A program made the translations under genes and the position numbers. Positions 34,593 to 41,700 of a stretch of 64,000 nucleotides of DNA are shown one piece after another (within the stretch, counting starts at the first letter, position 1; every line of letters starts with the position of its first letter). The notes under the pieces were generated by a model. That model did no database searches, was not told where the DNA came from, and was given only the letters and a program-made list of their open reading frames with translations. The stretch covers positions 1-64,000 of the forward strand of contig CAXYYA010000009.1 of the NCBI GenBank assembly GCA_964293155.1, given 5' to 3'. This stretch comes from JAQVEB01 sp028698105. Lineage in GTDB: Bacteria > Bacteroidota > Bacteroidia > Bacteroidales > Dysgonomonadaceae.

Positions 34593-37500
34593 ATGGATTA
34601 CAATTTCGGAGAAATAGAAAAACGGTGGCAACAGTTCTGGATTGACCATCAAACGTACAAGGTCACGGAAGATACAACGAAACCCAAATTTTACGTACTC
34701 GACATGTTCCCCTATCCATCGGGGGCGGGATTGCACGTAGGTCATCCGCTCGGGTATATTGCTTCCGATATTTTTTCGAGATTCAAACGCCTGCAGGGAT
34801 TTAACGTACTTCACCCCATGGGTTACGATGCCTACGGCCTTCCTGCGGAACAATATGCCATTCAAACCGGGCAACATCCGGCCATTACTACCAAAAACAA
34901 CATTGCCCGCTATCGCGAGCAACTGGATAAAATCGGTTTTTCATACGACTGGAGCCGCGAAGTGCAAACCTGCGACCCCGATTACTATAAATGGACGCAA
35001 TGGGCATTCATTAAAATGTTCCATTCCTATTATTGCAATCAGGCGCAACAGGCGCGTCCCATTGAAGAACTCATCGAAGTTTTCTCCGCCCAGGGAACCA
35101 AAGGAATGGATTTGGCCTGCACCGAGCCGATGAATTTCACCGCCGAGGAGTGGAATGCCAAAACCGAAAAAGAAAAGCAGGAAATTCTGATGAATTACCG
35201 CATCGCCTATCTGGGCGATACCATGGTAAACTGGTGTCCCGCTTTGGGGACTGTTCTTGCCAACGACGAAGTGAGCGAAGGCGTCTCCATTCGCGGCGGA
35301 TATCCCGTGGAGCAAAAGAAAATGCGTCAGTGGTGCCTGCGCGTATCGGCTTACGCGCCTCGTTTACTCGAAGGACTCGATAGCGTGGATTGGACTGAAT
35401 CGCTGAAGGAAACGCAACGGAACTGGATTGGGCGAAGTGAAGGTGCGGTGATGCACTTTGACCTCGTTTCGCCGGAGACCTCCCCCTTTCCCCCACCAGC
35501 AGAGGGCGGAGAAGAGACCTCTCCCCCAACCCCTCTCCACAAGAGAGGGGAAAGCCAACCCGAAAATAACAAAGGCTTTTTTAAACCCACCACCAATAAA
35601 GAGCAGTGGAAATTGTTAATTAATATTGCAAAAGAATACCGATCGAACCAAACTGAATCCGAAGACATTCTGTGGCAAGCATTAAGAGCCGGAAAAATTG
35701 GTTATAAAATCCGCCGTCAGCACATTGTGGATGGCTACATCGCAGATTTCATCAATTTAGAAAAAAGCGTTATCATCGAAGTTGATGGGGGAATTCATCT
35801 AACGAAGGAACAAAAAGAAAAAGATGATTTCAGAACAAGTGTATTGGAGCAATGTGGTTTCAGTGTACTTCGTTTCACAAACCAAGAAGTTTTAACTGAT
35901 GTTCAGTTAGTTGCAAATAAAATAAAGAATTTCTTAGATTTGTTATCATCTGCGAGAGAAAAAACTTCGCAGTCCGCACCCCTCTCTCGTGGAGAGGGGC
36001 AAGGGGAGAGGTCGGGCTTTGATATCTTCACCACCCGTGCCGACACCATTTTCGGCGTTACCTTTATGGTTCTTGCCCCCGAAAGCGAACTGGTAGAACA
36101 ACTTACTACCGACGAACAACGCGAAGCCGTGCAGGTTTATCTCGATAAAACCAAAAAGAAAACCGAGCGCGAACGCATTGCCGATAAATCGGTTACCGGT
36201 ATTTTCTCGGGCTCGTATGCTACGCATCCGTTCACGGGCGAACCGCTTCCGATATGGATTTCGGATTATGTGCTGGCCGGTTACGGAACAGGAGCGATCA
36301 TGGGAGTTCCGGCACACGACAGCCGCGACTACGCTTTTGCCAAACATTTTAATTTACCCATTGTTCCGTTGATCGAAGGTTGCGATGTTTCGGAAGAAAG
36401 TTTCGATGCCAAAGAAGGCATTATGATAAATTCCGGTTTCCTCAACGGAATGACGGTAAAAGAAGCCATCCCTGCTGCCATTGACGAAGTGGAAAAACGC
36501 GGACTCGGATTCCGGAAGGTCAATTATCGCTTGCGCGACGCTATTTTCAGCCGTCAGCGTTACTGGGGTGAACCATTCCCGATATACTACAAAGACGGAA
36601 TGCCGTACACCATCAGCGAAAACGATTTGCCGCTCGAACTTCCCGAAGTGGATAAATTCCTTCCTACGGAAACCGGCGAACCGCCGCTCGGTCGCGCGAA
36701 AAACTGGAGTTACCTCCCCTCTGCCCCCTCCACAAGAGGGAGAGAAAGCTCCGATGAAACTTTGGGAAATAATTTGAGAGAGGTAAAAGATTTCGGTGAT
36801 GATTCATCGCAGTCGTCTCCCTCCCTTGTGGGGAGGGTCGGGGAGGGGTACCCGCTCGAACTTTCCACCATGCCCGGCTTCGCCGGTTCATCGGCGTACT
36901 ATCTGCGCTACATGGATCCGCACAACGATGAGGCGTTGGTCTCCCGGCAAGCCGACGAGTACTGGCGAAATGTGGACCTTTACATCGGCGGAACCGAACA
37001 CGCCACAGGCCATTTGATCTACAGCCGGTTCTGGAATAAATTCCTGTTCGATTTGGGCGTTTCGTGCGAAGAAGAGCCGTTTAAAAAACTCGTGAATCAG
37101 GGAATGATTCAGGGGCGGAGCAATTTTGTGTATCGCATCAAAGACACTAATACGTTTGTTTCCCTTAACCTCAAAGATCAATACGATGTTACGCCCATTC
37201 ATGTGGATGTGAACATCGTACACAACGATGTTCTGGATATCGAAGCGTTTCGCAACTGGAATCCCGAATACAAAAACGCCGAATTCATTCTCGAATACCC
37301 CACTCCGGCCCTCCCCGTAAGGGAGGGAGGTAACCCTAATTCAACTTCATCGAAGATGTCTTCCCCTCTTGTGGAGGGGATTGAGGGGAGGTATATCTGT
37401 GGCTGGGCAGTCGAAAAAATGTCAAAATCCATGTACAACGTGGTAAATCCCGACGATATCGTGGAAAATTACGGCGCCGATACGCTGCGGTTGTACGAAA

Positions 37501-38096
37501 TGTTCCTCGGGCCGCTGGAGCAATCCAAACCGTGGGACACCAACGGAATTGACGGAGTGCACCGTTTTTTGAAGAAACTGTGGAATCTGTTCTACGCTGG
37601 TGATGAATTGACGGTTTCGGACGAAAAACCATCGAAAGAAGAATTGAGATCGCTGCACAAACTCATCAAAAAAGTGACCTGGGATATCGAAAACTTTTCG
37701 TTCAATACATCGGTTTCGGCGTTTATGATTTGCGTGAACGAGCTTACGTCGCTCAAAAGCAACAAGAAAGCTGTTTTAAGCGATTTGTTGGTTCTTCTGG
37801 CGCCTTTTGCCCCGCATATCGCGGAGGAATTGTGGCATGTTATCGGGAACCAAACTACGGTTTGCGATGCAAAATGGCCTGAACACAACGAGGAGTATCT
37901 GAAAGAAGATTCGTTCGCGTACGCCATCTCGTTTAACGGAAAAGCACGTTTCGTGATGGAATTTCCGGCCGATGCAACCACTCAGGAAATAGAGAAAGCG
38001 GCGTTGGAACACCCTACATCCCAAAAATGGATGGAGGGAAAAACACCGAAAAAGATCATTATTGTGCCCAAGAAAATCGTTAACGTGGTAATTTGA
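34593..38096 (+). CDS. leuS: Leucyl-tRNA synthetase with three in-frame mobile insertions, one a DUF559 nuclease
   Basis: 1167 codons in one uninterrupted frame. The LeuRS parts are complete: HVGH at 48-51, the start of the CP1 editing domain after RNWIGRSEGAVMHFDL, the tail of CP1 with GTGAIMGVPAHDSRDYAF, TMPGFAGSSAYYLRYMDP, KMSKS at 942-946, and the anticodon and C-terminal domains. Three foreign stretches lie at about residues 295-474, 707-753 and 902-934. Without them the enzyme would be about 910 residues, near the family norm. The first is at the start of the editing domain and holds a DUF559 nuclease. The third ends eight residues before KMSKS. All lie where a loop could bulge out, so the enzyme may still charge tRNA(Leu); whether editing survives is unknown. 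I see no intein splice motifs. YitT follows after 4 bp. Confidence 0.95.
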   Translation: MDYNFGEIEKRWQQFWIDHQTYKVTEDTTKPKFYVLDMFPYPSGAGLHVGHPLGYIASDIFSRFKRLQGFNVLHPMGYDAYGLPAEQYAIQTGQHPAITTKNNIARYREQLDKIGFSYDWSREVQTCDPDYYKWTQWAFIKMFHSYYCNQAQQARPIEELIEVFSAQGTKGMDLACTEPMNFTAEEWNAKTEKEKQEILMNYRIAYLGDTMVNWCPALGTVLANDEVSEGVSIRGGYPVEQKKMRQWCLRVSAYAPRLLEGLDSVDWTESLKETQRNWIGRSEGAVMHFDLVSPETSPFPPPAEGGEETSPPTPLHKRGESQPENNKGFFKPTTNKEQWKLLINIAKEYRSNQTESEDILWQALRAGKIGYKIRRQHIVDGYIADFINLEKSVIIEVDGGIHLTKEQKEKDDFRTSVLEQCGFSVLRFTNQEVLTDVQLVANKIKNFLDLLSSAREKTSQSAPLSRGEGQGERSGFDIFTTRADTIFGVTFMVLAPESELVEQLTTDEQREAVQVYLDKTKKKTERERIADKSVTGIFSGSYATHPFTGEPLPIWISDYVLAGYGTGAIMGVPAHDSRDYAFAKHFNLPIVPLIEGCDVSEESFDAKEGIMINSGFLNGMTVKEAIPAAIDEVEKRGLGFRKVNYRLRDAIFSRQRYWGEPFPIYYKDGMPYTISENDLPLELPEVDKFLPTETGEPPLGRAKNWSYLPSAPSTRGRESSDETLGNNLREVKDFGDDSSQSSPSLVGRVGEGYPLELSTMPGFAGSSAYYLRYMDPHNDEALVSRQADEYWRNVDLYIGGTEHATGHLIYSRFWNKFLFDLGVSCEEEPFKKLVNQGMIQGRSNFVYRIKDTNTFVSLNLKDQYDVTPIHVDVNIVHNDVLDIEAFRNWNPEYKNAEFILEYPTPALPVREGGNPNSTSSKMSSPLVEGIEGRYICGWAVEKMSKSMYNVVNPDDIVENYGADTLRLYEMFLGPLEQSKPWDTNGIDGVHRFLKKLWNLFYAGDELTVSDEKPSKEELRSLHKLIKKVTWDIENFSFNTSVSAFMICVNELTSLKSNKKAVLSDLLVLLAPFAPHIAEELWHVIGNQTTVCDAKWPEHNEEYLKEDSFAYAISFNGKARFVMEFPADATTQEIEKAALEHPTSQKWMEGKTPKKIIIVPKKIVNVVI
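35477..36013 (+). mobile_element. In-frame element in leuS carrying a DUF559 nuclease domain
   Basis: Core element 35517-36012 (496 bp). Its ends are 34-bp inverted repeats with 30 matches: ACCTCTCCCCCAACCCCTCT at the left, and the right end (35979-36012) read backwards gives ACCTCTCCCCTTGCCCCTCT. Each end contains an 8-bp hairpin CCCCTCTC/GAGAGGGG. An extra, degenerate left-type end (ACCTCCCCC..., 35478-35516) precedes it, suggesting nesting. Residues about 334-450 of the fusion encode a DUF559 (Vsr-like) domain with ESEDILWQALR, Asp385 (IADF) and Glu396-x-Asp398 (IIEVDGG), so the active site looks intact. The insert contains no methionine codon in frame; it can be made only as part of LeuRS or from a non-ATG start. 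Confidence 0.85.
36711..36850 (+). mobile_element. Short in-frame palindromic element 2 in leuS
   Basis: 140 bp from TACCTCCCC to GGGGAGGGGTA. The ends are imperfect inverted repeats, each with an inner hairpin (CCCTCCACAAGAGGG; CCCTCCCTTGTGGGGAGGG). Taking TA as a duplicated target, the net gain is 138 bp, exactly 46 codons. Excision restores KNWSYPLELSTMPGFAG, which reads as normal LeuRS. It carries no nuclease. It translates as an unstructured Ser/Gly/Arg-rich loop. Confidence 0.8.
37296..37393 (+). mobile_element. Short in-frame palindromic element 3 in leuS, next to KMSKS
   Basis: 98 bp from TACCCCACTCC to GGGGAGGTA, with inverted-repeat ends (inner hairpins CCCTCCCCGTAAGGGAGGG and CCCCTCTTGTGGAGGGG). 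With TA as a duplicated target the net gain is 96 bp, exactly 32 codons. Excision restores FILEYICGWAVEKMSKS. Its interior near the right end (CTTCATCGAAGATG) resembles the same region of element 2 (GATTCATCGCAGTC), supporting common descent. Confidence 0.8.
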
Positions 38097-38100
38097 CGAT

Positions 38101-38973
38101 ATGAATAAGCTGCCCGAATTCAGCCTGAAAAAATTCTACTGGAAAGATTATCTCAACATAATCTTAGGTACTTTTATGTACGCACTTGGTGTTACGCAAT
38201 TCATTGTTCCTCATAAATTTGTGATGGGCGGTCTGACGGGTGCAGCCGTATTGCTGAATTACGCGTTCAATTTTCCCGTCTCCCTTTCTGTGTTGGTTAT
38301 GAACACGCTACTGCTGATTATTTCGTTCAGAATACTCGGGACGGAATTTCTTGTGAAGACCGTTGTCGGAGTGGGAGCGCTCACTTTTTTTATCGGGATG
38401 TTCGAGTGGTTTAACTGGACACCTATCATGATGGACGAACCGATTATGGCCGGTTTGATCGGTGCAATCATCGGCGGAGCCGGGGTGGGATTGGTGATGT
38501 CGGTAAACGGAAGCAGCGGTGGCACCGATATCATTGTTTTGGTTATCAATAAATACCGGAATATTACGCCCGGGCGTACAATGCTTTTTGTGGACCTGAT
38601 CATTATCTCGGCTTCTTTTCTCATTTTCAGAAGCGTAGAAACCATTGTTTACGGTATTATCATTATCGCGGTGATGTCCACATCGGTTGACTGGATATTG
38701 AACGGGATCCGGCAATCGGTGCAATTTTTTATTTTCTCATCGCGTTACGAAGAAATTGCCACGCAGATCAACCTGCAGCTACACCGCGGCTGCACTGTGC
38801 TCAATGCTACCGGCTGGTACTCCAAGAACGAACAGAAAGTACTGTTGGTGATGGCTAAGCGAAACGAATCCACTTCCATATTCAGACTCGTGAAATCCAT
38901 TGATGGTAACGCATTCGTCTCACAAGCCTCGGTTATCGGTGTTTATGGAAAGGGTTTCGATAAGATAAAATAA
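38101..38973 (+). CDS. YitT-family membrane protein (DUF161 plus DUF2179)
   Basis: 290 residues. Five to six membrane helices (about 15-200, with GVTQFIVPHKFVMGGLTG and NGSSGGTDIIVLVIN) are followed by a cytoplasmic DUF2179 domain (about 205-285, LHRGCTVLNATGWYS). The substrate is unknown in the family. It starts 4 bp after the leuS stop, so it is probably co-transcribed. Confidence 0.88.
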   Translation: MNKLPEFSLKKFYWKDYLNIILGTFMYALGVTQFIVPHKFVMGGLTGAAVLLNYAFNFPVSLSVLVMNTLLLIISFRILGTEFLVKTVVGVGALTFFIGMFEWFNWTPIMMDEPIMAGLIGAIIGGAGVGLVMSVNGSSGGTDIIVLVINKYRNITPGRTMLFVDLIIISASFLIFRSVETIVYGIIIIAVMSTSVDWILNGIRQSVQFFIFSSRYEEIATQINLQLHRGCTVLNATGWYSKNEQKVLLVMAKRNESTSIFRLVKSIDGNAFVSQASVIGVYGKGFDKIK

Positions 38974-38998
38974 AATGAGGTTTTACTCCTTTATAACG

Positions 38999-39015
38999 TA
39001 TTTTTGTTATTTTTG
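38999..39015 (+). promoter_or_regulatory. Two overlapping -7 matches before the GH2 gene
   Basis: TATTTTTG occurs at 38999-39006 and again at 39008-39015. The second is 31 bp before the chosen ATG at 39047. It shows the GH2 gene has its own promoter downstream of YitT. Confidence 0.55.
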
Positions 39016-39046
39016 CAACCTTACACAAACACACATTATCATCGCT

Positions 39047-41641
39047 ATGAAAAAAAATCTGTGTCTCTCCATTTTAACATTACTTCTTCCATTTTTTCTT
39101 TCGGCGCAACTTTCGGAACTTCATCTCAACAATAACTGGAAAGCAAAACGTGTTTCAGATGTAAATTTGAGCGGAGAGCAACTCACAACTCGTGGTTTTT
39201 CCCCTTCGGGATGGATGGAGGCTGTTGTGCCCGGAACCGTTCTGACAACGCTTCTTCATAACAATCAGATTCCCGACCCGTTTTTCGGAATGAACAATAA
39301 CCTGATTCCTGATGTGTATGATACGGGACGCGGCCATTATACCTATTGGTTTTACAACGAATTTGATACTCCTGCAATGGACAAAAATTCGCAGGTGTGG
39401 CTTTCATTCCGGGGATTGAATTATTTTGCCGATTTTTATTTGAACGGACATCGGTTGAACGCGAAAACTCACGAGGGAATGTACTTGCGCGAGAAATTCA
39501 ACATCACTCCGTATCTGAATAAAAAAGGCAAAAATAGGCTGGCTGTTTGGGTGGCTCCGCCCGATCCGGTGGGAAATCCCGAACGAGGACAAGCCGGCGA
39601 CGGTATGATCGCCAAAAATGTGACGATGCAGTTTACGGCAGGCTGGGACTGGATTTGTCCGATTCGTGACCGCAATACCGGAATCTGGGACAAGGTAACG
39701 CTCGAAGTTACCAAAGCGGTGGATATCCGCCATCCGTACATCGAGACTTCCGTTCCGGGCAAACGAACACCGGGCGGAAATCAAGCGTCTGCTTTTGTAA
39801 AACCTTCGGTTGAGGTGAAAAATACATCGGGAAAACGGGTAACCGGAACGCTGACAGCCACACTGGAAGGTATTCAGAAATCGGTTAAAGTAACGCTGAG
39901 CCCGTTCGAAGAAAAAACTGTGGTTATCCCCGGATTTGAAGTGAAAAATCCACGGTTGTGGTGGCCAAACGGCATGGGAGAGCAGCCGCTCTACAACATA
40001 AAAATTGATTTTAAAACCGGCAATTCGAAAAGCGATTCCGAGACAGTTACTTTCGGTATCCGGGAAACGGGAAATTATTTCGATACAGCCGTCAAAGCGC
40101 AGGTTTTCACGGTAAACGGACAGAAAGTGTTTATTAAAGGTGGCAACTGGATTGCATCGGATGCGTTGCTTCGGTTATCGAAAGAGCGGTATGAAGCTGA
40201 GGTCAGGTTGCACGCCGGAATGAACATGAATATGATCCGCATTTGGGGCGGCGGTCTCACGGAACGCCCCGAATTTTACGAAGCGTGCGATAAATACGGT
40301 ATTCTGGTGTGGCAAGACCTGTGGATTACCGGCGACGGCAACGGCGAATGGGAAGATAAAGTGAAAAAAGAATCGCAGGAGGTCAGGAAAAAATACCCCG
40401 ACAACCATGCGTTGTTCCTGGAATCGGTGGTGGATCAGGTGAAAATGCTCCGCAATCATCCCAGTTTGTACCTTTGGTGCGGCGGGAACGAAACTTATCC
40501 GCCCGATGATATTTTGCAGGCGCTCGAAAACGATATTTTTCCGAAGTACGATCCAAAACGGTTCTTTTTGGATAAATCCACTTCGCCCAAACTGATGACC
40601 AACTCCATCGGCGGCGTGGGCGACGGGCCTTACGGAATCCGCGAGCCGGAGGATATCTTCAACACACGATCTTTTCCCTTCAATCCCGAAACCGGTTCCA
40701 TCGGAATTCCCAATTACGAAGGGTTAAAGAAAATTATTCCCGAAAATGAGTTGTTCCCTCCCGTGGATTCGGCGCTCAGCGAAATTTGGCGTTACCACAA
40801 ATACATTTCGTTAAACAATTTCCCCGACCGGTACGGAAAAGTGAAGGACGCAAAGGATTTCTGTGTGAAATCGCAATTGGTTCAATACGAGCAATACCGG
40901 GCGTTGCAGGAAGCGTTCAATTACAAAATGTGGGATTGGTACACGGGTATGCTGGTGTGGAAAAACCAAAATCCGTGGACGGCATTGCGCGGCTCGTTTT
41001 ACGATTATTACCTCGACTACAACGGCGGATATTTCGGATTTAAGCACGCCGCTGCGCCGGTTCATATTCAGTTGAACCTGAACGATTCATCGGTTTGTGT
41101 ATTAAATCAAACGGCTGCCGATGTAAAGGATGTTACAGCCGTTGTGCGGTTATACGGCTTGCACGGTAACTTGATCTCCAAACAAACACACGAACTGGAT
41201 ATCGCCTCAAATCAAGTGAAACTGCTCGATAAAATACGGTTGCCGGAGGCAAAAGGTGTGTTTTTCCTGAAACTGGAACTGAAGAAAGCGGGTAAAGCAA
41301 TCGATGAAAATTTGTATTGGTTGACCAATACACCCCGTTCGTACGAAAAACTGAATGAACTGAAGAAAACAGACGTAACCGTTTCGCTTCGCGAAAAAAA
41401 TCAAGGAAAGATTTCTGTGCAACTATCCAATCAATCCAAAGAGTCGGCTTTCTTTATCCGCCTGAAAACAGTGAACGAAAAGAACGAGCTTATTTTACCT
41501 ACCTATTTTTCGGATAATTATATTACGCTGCTCCCTCGCGAAAGCAAAATCCTTGAAATGGAATTGCCTTCGGCAAATGTTCAAAATGCGAGACTTGTTG
41601 TTGAGGGGTGCAATGTGGAGGAGAAAATTGTGCAATTGTAG
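39047..41641 (+). CDS. GH2-family glycosidase (beta-mannosidase / exo-beta-glucosaminidase type)
   Basis: Start chosen at MKKNLCLSILTLLLPFFLSAQ, a clean signal peptide; an earlier ATG at 38975 would extend across the promoter. 864 residues. A sugar-binding jelly roll (about 25-220, with GDGMIAKNVTMQFTAGWDW) and an immunoglobulin-like domain lead into the GH2 barrel. The acid/base is Glu482 in CGGNE and the likely nucleophile Glu548 in PETGS. The closest families by memory are plant-type endo-beta-mannosidase and exo-beta-D-glucosaminidase. Beside GH130 it suggests removal of beta-mannose from N-glycan cores or mannans. Confidence 0.85.
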   Translation: MKKNLCLSILTLLLPFFLSAQLSELHLNNNWKAKRVSDVNLSGEQLTTRGFSPSGWMEAVVPGTVLTTLLHNNQIPDPFFGMNNNLIPDVYDTGRGHYTYWFYNEFDTPAMDKNSQVWLSFRGLNYFADFYLNGHRLNAKTHEGMYLREKFNITPYLNKKGKNRLAVWVAPPDPVGNPERGQAGDGMIAKNVTMQFTAGWDWICPIRDRNTGIWDKVTLEVTKAVDIRHPYIETSVPGKRTPGGNQASAFVKPSVEVKNTSGKRVTGTLTATLEGIQKSVKVTLSPFEEKTVVIPGFEVKNPRLWWPNGMGEQPLYNIKIDFKTGNSKSDSETVTFGIRETGNYFDTAVKAQVFTVNGQKVFIKGGNWIASDALLRLSKERYEAEVRLHAGMNMNMIRIWGGGLTERPEFYEACDKYGILVWQDLWITGDGNGEWEDKVKKESQEVRKKYPDNHALFLESVVDQVKMLRNHPSLYLWCGGNETYPPDDILQALENDIFPKYDPKRFFLDKSTSPKLMTNSIGGVGDGPYGIREPEDIFNTRSFPFNPETGSIGIPNYEGLKKIIPENELFPPVDSALSEIWRYHKYISLNNFPDRYGKVKDAKDFCVKSQLVQYEQYRALQEAFNYKMWDWYTGMLVWKNQNPWTALRGSFYDYYLDYNGGYFGFKHAAAPVHIQLNLNDSSVCVLNQTAADVKDVTAVVRLYGLHGNLISKQTHELDIASNQVKLLDKIRLPEAKGVFFLKLELKKAGKAIDENLYWLTNTPRSYEKLNELKKTDVTVSLREKNQGKISVQLSNQSKESAFFIRLKTVNEKNELILPTYFSDNYITLLPRESKILEMELPSANVQNARLVVEGCNVEEKIVQL

Positions 41642-41700
41642 GGTGATTTTATATCATTATTCCGAAAACTGTTCACAATTTGGTTTTTTTGAAACCCACG

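Noticed and set aside
35477..36013. Intein in leuS
   Set aside because: No Cys/Ser at the left junction, no terminal His-Asn followed by Cys/Ser/Thr at the right, and the inserted domain is DUF559 rather than a Hint fold.
35477..36013. TA target-site duplication for the nuclease-bearing leuS element
   Set aside because: The flanks read GA/AG and TC/CG rather than TA, and the net length under a 2-bp duplication is not a multiple of three; only the two short elements fit that model.
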